DNA from: Pontibacter vulgaris
GTDB lineage: Bacteria; Bacteroidota; Bacteroidia; Cytophagales; Hymenobacteraceae
Assembly (NCBI RefSeq): GCF_022758145.1
Contig: NZ_JAJVDH010000005.1
Location: forward strand, 124,001 to 188,000
Reading direction: 5' to 3'
Length of the DNA stretch: 64,000 nt
In this document: in pieces, positions 37,463 to 45,637 of the stretch
How the letters are laid out: every line of letters starts with the position of its first letter
Position numbering within the stretch: position 1 is the stretch's first letter
Made by a program: the position numbers and the translations under genes
The notes under the pieces: model-generated
Told to the model about the DNA's origin: nothing
Seen by the model: only the letters and a program-made list of their open reading frames with translations
Databases searched by the model: none

Positions 37463-40124
37463 GTAGTAATAGTTTCTTTTGAAAGATAACGTTTGGTTGT
37501 TTTTCACTCACGTTAACTTTTCCACCTTTAGATGGTCTAAATAAAAGGATATACTTATCAAAACCATCTAAAATAGTTTCATCGGGTGAAGCACAAATAG
37601 GAATGAAATTGTGGCTCTGACAGAATTTAAATAGCTCTCTTCTATTTTGACCATCTATTGTTGCAATTTCATCAACAAACACAACAATCTTATTCTCCTT
37701 GTCATTAATAGCAAGACGATTTATAACAGACATCATTATTATTAATCTTATCATTCTGTCTGTTCCATCAGACTCAACCTGGTTCTTTAGGTCAACCTTT
37801 TTCTCTTTACCACCTTTGATAAGCTTGAGTTCAATATCAAATAGCTCATCGAAATCAATTCTTTTTGAGCTATCTAACCATGAATTGAGAATTTTTAAGT
37901 TGTCCGATTGACCGAAATCAAATTCTAAATTACTCTTCAAGTCTTGAATTGTGCTTATCCTTTTCAATTCATCGATTAAGCTAGAGTTACTTATAAGGTC
38001 AATCTTGAGTGACTCTATATCGGAGAATTTGGTTTTACTCAGTTTATTGTTGAATTTATTATAAATGAATTCTTGGAACTCATTGTATCTCCTTAAAAGA
38101 GAAGCAGCTGGGTTAGCAAACTGTACGGAAATGGCTTGTAAATACCCATCTATACTTGTTAACTTATTAGGAATACAAGCAATTTCCTCTTCAACATTTT
38201 TAATGAATTCATCCTCACTTGCTACAGTACTTTTTACACGTTCTTTTAACTTCTCAAAGCTCCTGTCCTTATCATACTTAAGGTCTTCCCTTTCTTTATT
38301 GATTAATTTTATTTTTCTGTAAAGATTATCTAAACCTTCTGTTGTATCATATTCTGAAGGAGTAAGATTAATTGTTTCAACAAATTTCTTTTGTTCAAAA
38401 ATCTCTTTAATACGGCTTTCATGTTCAGTTTTCTGCTCAACTAGAACATTGACAGCTATAGTTTTCCTATCTATATCCTCAATTAAAATATTTATTTCTC
38501 TTTCTAGTTTGTCTTTGGACTCTGAAAGGATTTTTAATTCATCATAAAGTGTAGTTAAAGTCTCCTCAACTACAAATTTTGACTCAACTTTAGCAATGTT
38601 ATTCTTGTAATCCTGAATAGATATTTCTACTGAACTAAGTTCCTGCTTTGTTTTCTCAAAATCTTGAGCAATTGGAAGTAGTTTTTGATATTCTATAAGT
38701 TCTTTTTCAGACTCTTCTAACTCTCCTGTTAGCTTGCTTAACGATGCTACAGGAACACTTTTTAATTCGTGATGTAATGAAATTTCTCCATCAAAAAGCT
38801 GCATAATGGAGCTAATACTATCAATTTTCTTTATAACATTACTATTTGTTAATGTGCTAAGGAAATCCTGAGAAATGATGTAATTTATATTTCCTTTGAT
38901 TTCTGGATTATCGCTAATACTGTGAATTAATTGATTCGAGAAATTATTAACCTGCCTTTTTTTGTTTTGAATCTGCTCTTTCAGATTTGCTATTTTGTCA
39001 TTTATCTGAGAAACTGATAGTTTTTGTGTTTCTATCCTTGTTAATCTAGTCTCAAGTTCTTTACGCCTAACATCAAGATTATTAAGTGACTCTTTTAGAA
39101 ATTCAATAGGCTCTAAATTTTCAATTTCTGTTAATTTACTTTTGTTTTCAGCAATAAGAGTATGCTTTTGCTCAATGTCTCCCTCAGTTTTACCTATATT
39201 TCTATTTAGCTTTTGCTGATTTGGTTTTAATTCTTCATTTAACTCATTAGTTATTCTTTCTGCTGATGTCTTTTTTTCAATTATTTTGTATTCTAGGTCA
39301 GCTTTAGTATAAGAATATTGGTTGTCATAGGCGAAAATTAATTCTGAAACTGTCTTCTCTTTTATTCTCTGTTGCTTTACTATTTCTCTGAATTCAAAAA
39401 ACTCTTTTTTTATGCTCTCAAGTGTTTTTATTTCATCATTTGCTCGAAGGAGGTTAGCAATATCCTTTTTATCTTTTTGAGAGAAGTTAATACCATCTTT
39501 ATCTCTAGAATCAGCAATTATTAATGTTTCCTTGAGAGTTTTATTATTAATAAGTTTAGAGTTTATCAAGTATCTGTAGACTTTACTGAAGTTGTTACTC
39601 AGACCATCAGACACTACAGAGTTCTCAAGCCAGACAGCAGCATTAGTCCTCTTACCACGTTGATAAATAAAATTAAATACTTCAGATTTATTTTTGAATT
39701 GGTATAGCTCTATTCCTCGAGTCGAAAGTCTTTCACGTACCTCTTCAAATTTGCGAACTCTTTGTTGTTCTTGGTTTTCTAGAAATATTCCTTCTTCATA
39801 CTCGTTATCAAAGCGATAATACTCTAAGTCTCCATCTATTCCTCTCTTAACAAGTATACAGTAGTACCTTTGCTTGAAGATTTCAAATATTAGATAACTA
39901 TTTAAAGGGCTTGGGAAGTAGTGGTGAAGTGTATCCTTTTCACTCCTGTTACCACTGAAAGACATCTTTTTACCATCTATGATGAATAAAAAGTTTAAAG
40001 TATAAATAAGTGTACTTTTCCCTATATTATTGGGGCCTACAAGTTGTATAGAGCTACAATCATCCATTCGGATTGATGCTTTACCGTAAACCGCTGAATT
40101 TAGTATTACAAGTCTTTTTAACAT
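37449..40124 (-). CDS. JetC/MukB-like SMC ATPase of a Wadjet-type system
   Basis: An 891-aa SMC-type ATPase. The Walker A is VGPNNIGKST (about 29-38) and the Walker B is KIVVFVDEIATIDGQ (Asp818, Glu819). A signature-like segment DGTDRMIRLI lies near residue 785. Residues about 210-700 are long coiled coil with a central break near 400-450 that could be a hinge. It is shorter than typical JetC (around 1,100 aa). It is the first gene of the operon, 186 bp downstream of the second 98-bp repeat. Confidence 0.82.
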   Translation of the reverse strand: MLKRLVILNSAVYGKASIRMDDCSSIQLVGPNNIGKSTLIYTLNFLFIIDGKKMSFSGNRSEKDTLHHYFPSPLNSYLIFEIFKQRYYCILVKRGIDGDLEYYRFDNEYEEGIFLENQEQQRVRKFEEVRERLSTRGIELYQFKNKSEVFNFIYQRGKRTNAAVWLENSVVSDGLSNNFSKVYRYLINSKLINNKTLKETLIIADSRDKDGINFSQKDKKDIANLLRANDEIKTLESIKKEFFEFREIVKQQRIKEKTVSELIFAYDNQYSYTKADLEYKIIEKKTSAERITNELNEELKPNQQKLNRNIGKTEGDIEQKHTLIAENKSKLTEIENLEPIEFLKESLNNLDVRRKELETRLTRIETQKLSVSQINDKIANLKEQIQNKKRQVNNFSNQLIHSISDNPEIKGNINYIISQDFLSTLTNSNVIKKIDSISSIMQLFDGEISLHHELKSVPVASLSKLTGELEESEKELIEYQKLLPIAQDFEKTKQELSSVEISIQDYKNNIAKVESKFVVEETLTTLYDELKILSESKDKLEREINILIEDIDRKTIAVNVLVEQKTEHESRIKEIFEQKKFVETINLTPSEYDTTEGLDNLYRKIKLINKEREDLKYDKDRSFEKLKERVKSTVASEDEFIKNVEEEIACIPNKLTSIDGYLQAISVQFANPAASLLRRYNEFQEFIYNKFNNKLSKTKFSDIESLKIDLISNSSLIDELKRISTIQDLKSNLEFDFGQSDNLKILNSWLDSSKRIDFDELFDIELKLIKGGKEKKVDLKNQVESDGTDRMIRLIIMMSVINRLAINDKENKIVVFVDEIATIDGQNRRELFKFCQSHNFIPICASPDETILDGFDKYILLFRPSKGGKVNVSEKQPNVIFQKKLLLHETN

Positions 40125-40309
40125 TTATGCGAAATATATTTTATCAAATATCTCTCAAGATTGCAGCGCATAGGAGAAGGGCTGGTTTTATGCTATCTGC
40201 TATAAAAAGAGCATGAATTAATTATAATTCTAATATATGAAAAACTTTATTCATTGAGAGATAATAATATTCAGTAACCTCGGTTGGAGCAGATTAAGTC
40301 TTTATTCTA
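40125..40309. other. promoter region of the Wadjet-like operon
   Basis: 185 bp of AT-rich sequence between the SMC start and the 98-bp repeat copy 2. No perfect -7 box was found on the minus strand. Confidence 0.35.
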
Positions 40310-40407
40310 TCGTTACAGGTTTCCCCGTATTGTATGGTTCTTGCAATGGGTTGTGACAGTTTAGTAGTGTTTGAGATATAAGTCGTAGTTAGAGAAAAGT
40401 GTCACAA
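40310..40407 (+). repeat. 98-bp direct repeat, copy 2 (upstream of Wadjet-like operon)
   Basis: Direct copy of 34798-34896. It keeps TTGTGACA (40351-40358) and TGTCACAA (40400-40407) with the same 41-bp spacing. The inner hairpin arm is CTTGCAAT instead of CATACAAT, so that stem is weaker here. Together the two copies bracket a 5.4-kb unit. Confidence 0.8.
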
Positions 40408-40415
40408 TTTGAAAT

Positions 40416-40452
40416 AAAAAGCCTGCACAATTATCTGATGCAGGCCTTTATT
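40416..40452. terminator. hairpin terminator of the primase-helicase gene
   Basis: AAAGCCTGCA pairs with TGCAGGCCTTT (one bulge) just after the minus-strand stop at 40476. Confidence 0.65.
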
Positions 40453-40475
40453 TTATGTTATAAGACACATACTTT

Positions 40476-43400
40476 TTACTCACTGAAGTCAGTATCCATT
40501 ATTAATCTGTATATCTCATCCTTAATATCAATCGTTGAGTGTTTATATCCTGTACTGGTTCTAGGTTCATTTTCAACTATCCTGTACCCATATTTATCAG
40601 TTTCAAGAGCTTGCTTTAACTCATACTCTAAAGCACCTTTTTTGATAATAGTATACTTACCTTCTCTATCTCTCTTGAGTAGGAGGAATTTCTTAACCTG
40701 CTGTACTGCCTTCACAAGAGTAAGATTTGATGCCTGTGATTTTCTCCCATTAATTTTAGAGTGAATGCGCTTAACCAATTCTAATATCTCTAGTGAAGAG
40801 TATTTTTTGCCTACTTCAAAATGACTGATGAATACATCAATAAAACTGGTTGGAACAAGGCTTTGGCTTGCATTATTTTCAATGTAGTACTGAATTAGCA
40901 ATTGTAACCTGAAGTTGTTCCATGCTTTGGTTGAAGAATACTGTTCTAGTATAAAGGGTATCTTTTTTTCATCAATACATAATTCATGTAAGAATAAATA
41001 TCTAGCTGCTAGTTCAAGTTTGAATGGTGTTCCTCTTTTGGTAAGGGTAATTTCTTGAGCATAATCAAAACCTTCTTGGCTAAGTAGTTCCAACGTTGTT
41101 TTTAGCTGTTCATCCCTCTCATCATTGGCTGTCTTCCTGTCTTCCTTTAATTTATCTGCTGTAATATCTTTACTAAAATGTTCAGTAGGGGCAAGCGCCA
41201 CATCATAGCCATAGTTTGAGATATTACTTATGTAAAAGGCAGGATTTTGTATTTCAACTTTTTTCCATTCCTGAAAGGCTTTATTCGCAACCGCTAGGTT
41301 ATTAACAGTCACTTTTTGCTCTTTACTGCTAGGTATATTAATTAGCTCGTCATCACCACCAACAAACTTATTTGCAACCATACTGTTAAACTGTATTGAT
41401 TCAATATCCAGCCCTTCAGCAATCAAGTTAGTTCTAGCTCCCTCAAAAGCTACTGCCAGTTTTTGAGCTTTAGTGTGTAGTAACTGCTCCATTTGTAGTC
41501 TTTGCTCGTTGTTCATTTCTTCGAAGCTATAATTACCTTCTGAATTTAGATAACAGAAAGTGACTGGTACACTTTTTCTGACCCTGTTAATAATTTGCTC
41601 AGTAGTTATGCTATCAGTACTTGAAATGAGATGTACGCAGAAGTCACTTTTGTCTATCAGACTAATACCTTCTTTAAAGAGGTCTGTAACTACTATGCCT
41701 CTTACTCCATCAGGTAAGTGACCAGTTAATGTTATGTTTTTTTGTACCCTATCGTTTTTCTTATCTGCATGAATAGGTATAAATTCACCATGCCCTAATT
41801 CAGTAAATAGCCTAGCAACAGACTCTGATTTGTCTTTTTTGTTTAGGTATACTAAATGTAGTGTGTTTGGATTGTTCTTAATCCTTTCAGCAGTGCTTTG
41901 TATAGCATCATCAGTAGGAATGATATTAAACTGACCTAGTTTCTTGTTTCTGCTTTTTATGACTACTCTTTCAAAGTTTGAGAATGGTGCAGTGCTTGTT
42001 GGTATCCAAGTACCAGACATGAGAACTACCCTTTTGAAGTAGTCAATATTTTCACAAATCTCTGATAACGCTTTGTTTCTGTAGCTCACTGATGAAGACT
42101 GCACCATGTTATGAGCTTCATCAATCCATAGTTCGTACTTGCTGATATTGAGAATTTTTATAAGCTTGTTTATACACTCATATGTTCCAACAAGTACCTC
42201 ATCATGCTTATAAACCTGTACTCCACTATAAACTGCTTTTATACCATGTTCTTTCTCTACTTGAATAGCTAGAGCTATAGTAGGGACTAACATAATTCTC
42301 CTACCTGATGCAACTTTAACAAAGTATGTTGTCTTGCCGCAGTTTGTTGGTGCTTCAAGTATAAGTAACTCAGTATTTGGTATACTAATTTCGCTTAGGT
42401 AATTATCAATAAAAATTATATTCCCTTCAATCCCTGGGACATAAGTACTAGGCTGCTCCAACTGTTTCAATACTGGTGATATATAGTCAGCCAAATATTG
42501 TCTGCCTCTGTATGGAGAACTGCCAAAGTCACTCTTTAGGCGCTCATATACATCAATAAGTGTTCTTCTATGTTCCTCGAATTGATGCAGGTTTATTCGA
42601 CTGTCTAAGTTGTGTAAGGCTGTCTCTAATTGAACCCCAAACTTATTAAGTAAACCTCCAACACTTAAAATATAACTGTGCCTTGTACCAGCTTCAAAAC
42701 GTTTCCCTCTTTTCTGTGCGATTCGAAGCGCATACGAAATAGCATCTTCTCCAATTTGGGCAGGAGTTGTTTCTAGGTCCTCAGAACTGGCAACCTCTAG
42801 TTGTAACTCAAGTACACCTGATGAATTGTCGTTTTTCTGGTTACAAGGCTTATAAGTCTGTATTTTATCAAAATTTTGCTTGAGGAGAGAGTTGTACTCT
42901 AAATCTTGGTCGTATGATGTAATTCTAAGACGTGTTATATCCTTGCAATTATCAATACGAACACCTAGCTCTGCAAAATCCTTTTTAAAGCTATTAAAGG
43001 CTAAATCATGGTCTTCAGGTACTATTTTGTAGAGTACACTAATTCCATGAGATACAGTGCGCCAGCTAGCTAACCAAAATGGTTGAAGCTTTATCTTGTT
43101 CAGAAGCCCTTGAACATTTCGCTCATCCTCAAAAAAGGCAGTATTGTGCTTTACATCAATATCTACATTGAATATACCTGTATGACACTCAATGTTTCCT
43201 TTGGTTCTTCTGCCTCTGAATATGGCTGAGGGGGTGATAGCAGGCATGCTTTCTTTTAGTGCCTTTGCCGTTTCCTTATTCTTCTCCTCTCTAATCCTTT
43301 GGATTAAGGTCTTATTACTAGTTCCTGTCCCTGTCTTTATATCTTCTAGGAACTGTATTATTGTGATTTTTCTGGAGCTTTTACCCTTTACTCTTGAGTA

Positions 43401-43622
43401 TAGACTTACTGTCGGTATGTAGGGTTTAGTTGATAGTAAACCATTGGTTAGACTATAATAAATATTGGTTACAGCATGAGCACCTAGGTTTATTACTTTA
43501 TGCTTTCTATAAGTGTCGCATGTAGTACTATTAGTGATTGTTGAATTTTGTTGTGCTTCATCATTTCTATATTTATGTACAAATAAATGCGACACTTTAC
43601 CTGAATTACGGTATAATGTCAT
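40476..43622 (-). CDS. VirE-N-type primase fused to superfamily 2 helicase
   Basis: 1048 aa, probably the replication protein of the island. The N-terminal about 260 residues resemble the VirE-N/BT4734-like primase-polymerase module of Bacteroidota elements (HTGIFNVDIDVKHN; ASWRTVSHGISVLYKI; RLRITSYD). The central SF2 helicase has Walker A APTNCGKTT (near 430), DEAH-box IDEAHN (near 500), motif III-like MSGTW and motif VI-like EQIINRVRKS. The C-terminal about 250 residues are unknown. The primase-plus-helicase plan recalls the alpha protein of P4-type satellites. It is leftward and its promoter region is shared with the divergent resolvase. Confidence 0.8.
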   Translation of the reverse strand: MTLYRNSGKVSHLFVHKYRNDEAQQNSTITNSTTCDTYRKHKVINLGAHAVTNIYYSLTNGLLSTKPYIPTVSLYSRVKGKSSRKITIIQFLEDIKTGTGTSNKTLIQRIREEKNKETAKALKESMPAITPSAIFRGRRTKGNIECHTGIFNVDIDVKHNTAFFEDERNVQGLLNKIKLQPFWLASWRTVSHGISVLYKIVPEDHDLAFNSFKKDFAELGVRIDNCKDITRLRITSYDQDLEYNSLLKQNFDKIQTYKPCNQKNDNSSGVLELQLEVASSEDLETTPAQIGEDAISYALRIAQKRGKRFEAGTRHSYILSVGGLLNKFGVQLETALHNLDSRINLHQFEEHRRTLIDVYERLKSDFGSSPYRGRQYLADYISPVLKQLEQPSTYVPGIEGNIIFIDNYLSEISIPNTELLILEAPTNCGKTTYFVKVASGRRIMLVPTIALAIQVEKEHGIKAVYSGVQVYKHDEVLVGTYECINKLIKILNISKYELWIDEAHNMVQSSSVSYRNKALSEICENIDYFKRVVLMSGTWIPTSTAPFSNFERVVIKSRNKKLGQFNIIPTDDAIQSTAERIKNNPNTLHLVYLNKKDKSESVARLFTELGHGEFIPIHADKKNDRVQKNITLTGHLPDGVRGIVVTDLFKEGISLIDKSDFCVHLISSTDSITTEQIINRVRKSVPVTFCYLNSEGNYSFEEMNNEQRLQMEQLLHTKAQKLAVAFEGARTNLIAEGLDIESIQFNSMVANKFVGGDDELINIPSSKEQKVTVNNLAVANKAFQEWKKVEIQNPAFYISNISNYGYDVALAPTEHFSKDITADKLKEDRKTANDERDEQLKTTLELLSQEGFDYAQEITLTKRGTPFKLELAARYLFLHELCIDEKKIPFILEQYSSTKAWNNFRLQLLIQYYIENNASQSLVPTSFIDVFISHFEVGKKYSSLEILELVKRIHSKINGRKSQASNLTLVKAVQQVKKFLLLKRDREGKYTIIKKGALEYELKQALETDKYGYRIVENEPRTSTGYKHSTIDIKDEIYRLIMDTDFSE

Positions 43623-43969
43623 TTCAATTCTCTTGTTATTAATAAACCATCTTGCTGCTTCTTAAAGCAGTATTTTTAGTTTAGGTTAAAATTCAATTTC
43701 TTTTGACTGTTCATCAGTCTGCACCTTGCGTGCTTTACGGGTTCCATGTATTGTCAAATTGATACGTTAGTTGTCTTTCCCCCTTTCTTTTTGGTTGTAT
43801 AATCGTTTTCACACTAGTTGACCAACTGGTTTAACTAATATTATATCCAATTCAGGAGAATTAAAAAGCGGGTTAATAAAAAAAGTATAAGTGCCTGCCT
43901 ACAAGGTTGTAAATCTTAAACGACCGTTTGTGATTTATAACTTTTGCATTAAGTTTGTGATATATACTG
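43623..43969. other. divergent region between primase-helicase and resolvase
   Basis: 347 bp. It contains ACTAGTTG-AC-CAACTGGT (43812-43829, arms 7 of 8 matched), a partial echo of the 98-bp repeat (43735-43754), and the 36-bp palindrome before the resolvase. One AAGTATAA lies near 43883. No gene seen. Confidence 0.5.
43906..43941. promoter_or_regulatory. 36-bp imperfect palindrome upstream of resolvase
   Basis: Two 18-bp half sites match at 14 positions, with arms GTTGTAAATC/GATTTATAAC and an inner AAACG/CGTTT. The length and symmetry suit a serine-recombinase dimer site or an autoregulatory operator. Confidence 0.5.
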
Positions 43970-43981
43970 GTGATAAGATAT

Positions 43982-44641
43982 ATGAACTACATAGCCTACT
44001 ATAGAACCTCAACCAAAGAGCAGAGCTTAGGTATCAATGCCCAGCAGACTACTGTTATTAAGTTTTTGAAATCAGATGATTCTCTTATTGCAGAGTACAC
44101 CGAACAGGAGTCAGGGAAGAATGATAAGCGTGTTGAACTGGCAAAGGCTATTGAGCATTGCAGAGCCACCGATTCCACTTTACTTATTGCTAAGCTAGAT
44201 AGGCTTTCTCGTAATGTATCATTTATTTCACAGTTGATGGACCAGAAGGTTAAATTCAAGTGTTGTGACATGCCTGATGCAAATAACTTCACTATACACA
44301 TTTTCAGTGCCCTAGCGCAGCAAGAGAGAGAACTAATCTCAACACGTACTAAAGCCGCTCTTTCTGAACTCAAAGCCAGGGGTGTAAAGCTAGGCAAGCC
44401 TGAGAACCTCAATCAATCGGCCAGAATGAAAGGAGTAGAAGCAATCAAAGCTAATGCTGAAATGATGAATAGGCAGGTAACAGAGTTTATAAACCTATAC
44501 AGGGAAAAAGGTATGACCTATGATTCTATTGCAACTAAGTTGAATGACCTAGGCTATAGGACACGCTACAAAAAGAACTTCAGTAAAGGTACAGTCAAAA
44601 TAATGCATGATAGATACAAGGAATTTCTAGTTGTTGCTTAA
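43982..44641 (+). CDS. serine recombinase (resolvase/invertase family)
   Basis: 219 aa from the ATG at 43982; a GTG 12 bp upstream (43970) is the alternative start. The N-terminal catalytic domain shows YYRTSTKEQSLG with nucleophile Ser10, AKLDRLSRNVSFI with the conserved Arg residues, and ALAQQERELISTRTKAAL. The C-terminal part ends in a helix-turn-helix region (YREKGMTYDSIATKLNDLGY). Its size fits small resolvases/invertases, not large integrases. It could resolve element multimers or rearrange cassettes within the island. Confidence 0.92.
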   Translation: MNYIAYYRTSTKEQSLGINAQQTTVIKFLKSDDSLIAEYTEQESGKNDKRVELAKAIEHCRATDSTLLIAKLDRLSRNVSFISQLMDQKVKFKCCDMPDANNFTIHIFSALAQQERELISTRTKAALSELKARGVKLGKPENLNQSARMKGVEAIKANAEMMNRQVTEFINLYREKGMTYDSIATKLNDLGYRTRYKKNFSKGTVKIMHDRYKEFLVVA

Positions 44642-44700
44642 GTCAGATATTTTAAAATAGGAGAGTAACCAAAATATAATTTACTCTCCTACATTCTTAC

Positions 44701-45261
44701 CTAGTGCTTTTTAATACCCGCATGATAATAGAAGTCTGGCCTAATTGGTAAATTCGTATCAGGGAAGTTTAAGATGAAATCAATATAATCTACATAAGAG
44801 TTTAAACCTAGTCTATCTCTTTCATTAATATAATCATACCATTTAGGATAGCTTAATCTTCTTTTTTCCTGCCTTCCGATGAAGCGAACTAAATCGTTTG
44901 CAGCCCTGTCGGGTTCTAAAATAAGTATTGGCCCTGTAGGCTTAACATTTTCTAGCTTATACTTTTGTGCTAGGAAAGCTTGAGCTAATAGGTTTTCTTC
45001 TATTTCGGCATAACGCATAATTAGAAAGATGCGAGCACTAGTATCAGTATCTGTACTGTAACAATCCAATTCATATAAATGGTCTTTTTGACCATCTAAA
45101 GAATTTTTATCTCCCAATATAGGGTCGTAATCTACATTTAAGTCATTTCGATTAGAGTTAACTCTTAATAAGTCCGCTGCCTTTGATAAACAAACCTTTT
45201 TGTCCTCTATTAAATCTATTTCTCCTGAAGGATGGATTATAACATTTCTTGCTTTGTCCAT
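44701..45261 (-). CDS. unknown island protein
   Basis: I do not recognise this 186-aa product. It has no signal peptide, membrane segment or coiled coil; the N-terminus (RNVIIHPSGEIDLIEDKKV) is beta-rich, and the middle has ARIFLIMRYAEIEENLLAQAF and ILILEPDRAANDLVRFIGRQ. The tail is aromatic (RPDFYYHAGIKKH). It is downstream of the palindrome-rich region and between resolvase and integrase, so a role in island maintenance or regulation is conceivable but unsupported. Confidence 0.6.
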   Translation of the reverse strand: MDKARNVIIHPSGEIDLIEDKKVCLSKAADLLRVNSNRNDLNVDYDPILGDKNSLDGQKDHLYELDCYSTDTDTSARIFLIMRYAEIEENLLAQAFLAQKYKLENVKPTGPILILEPDRAANDLVRFIGRQEKRRLSYPKWYDYINERDRLGLNSYVDYIDFILNFPDTNLPIRPDFYYHAGIKKH

Positions 45262-45637
45262 AATTTTCTTTTTGTTAAATATCTATTTGTAGAAAAGCAG
45301 AGGCCCCTGAGTCATTTTCTGATACAAATCTATGTCTCATTTTTTGAAAATAAAAATCCCTGAGAATTGTATATTACCTGTATAGTTTTTAGTGTGTTAA
45401 AATATTTATACTTGCTAAATAGCGTTGTTTATTGAAAAAATGGGTTTTTTAAACCGAATCCGAAGATTTCAATTCTTAATTAAGAATTGAACTTAATTAA
45501 GGGTTTAAAGTGCAATTTTTTTTGTCAAAAAAATATTTTTAATTTTTTTTGAAGTACAGATTTTCAGGGCTAGGCAGGCACATAAAGCCTGCTAGCGGAT
45601 TACATAGAGGTAAACTATATAGGATTAAGAAGGGTAC
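45262..45637. other. AT-rich palindrome cluster, candidate origin or operator region
   Basis: 376 bp between the integrase and the 186-aa gene. It contains a perfect 24-bp palindrome (45468-45491, half site TTCAATTCTTAA), an abutting 10-bp palindrome CTTAATTAAG (45492-45501), GGTTT-TTT-AAACC (45443-45455), and then a very A/T-rich stretch to about 45550. Confidence 0.55.

Noticed and set aside
43970..43981. GTG start for the resolvase
   Set aside because: Possible, but the ATG at 43982 places the catalytic Ser at the usual position 10; kept as an alternative.
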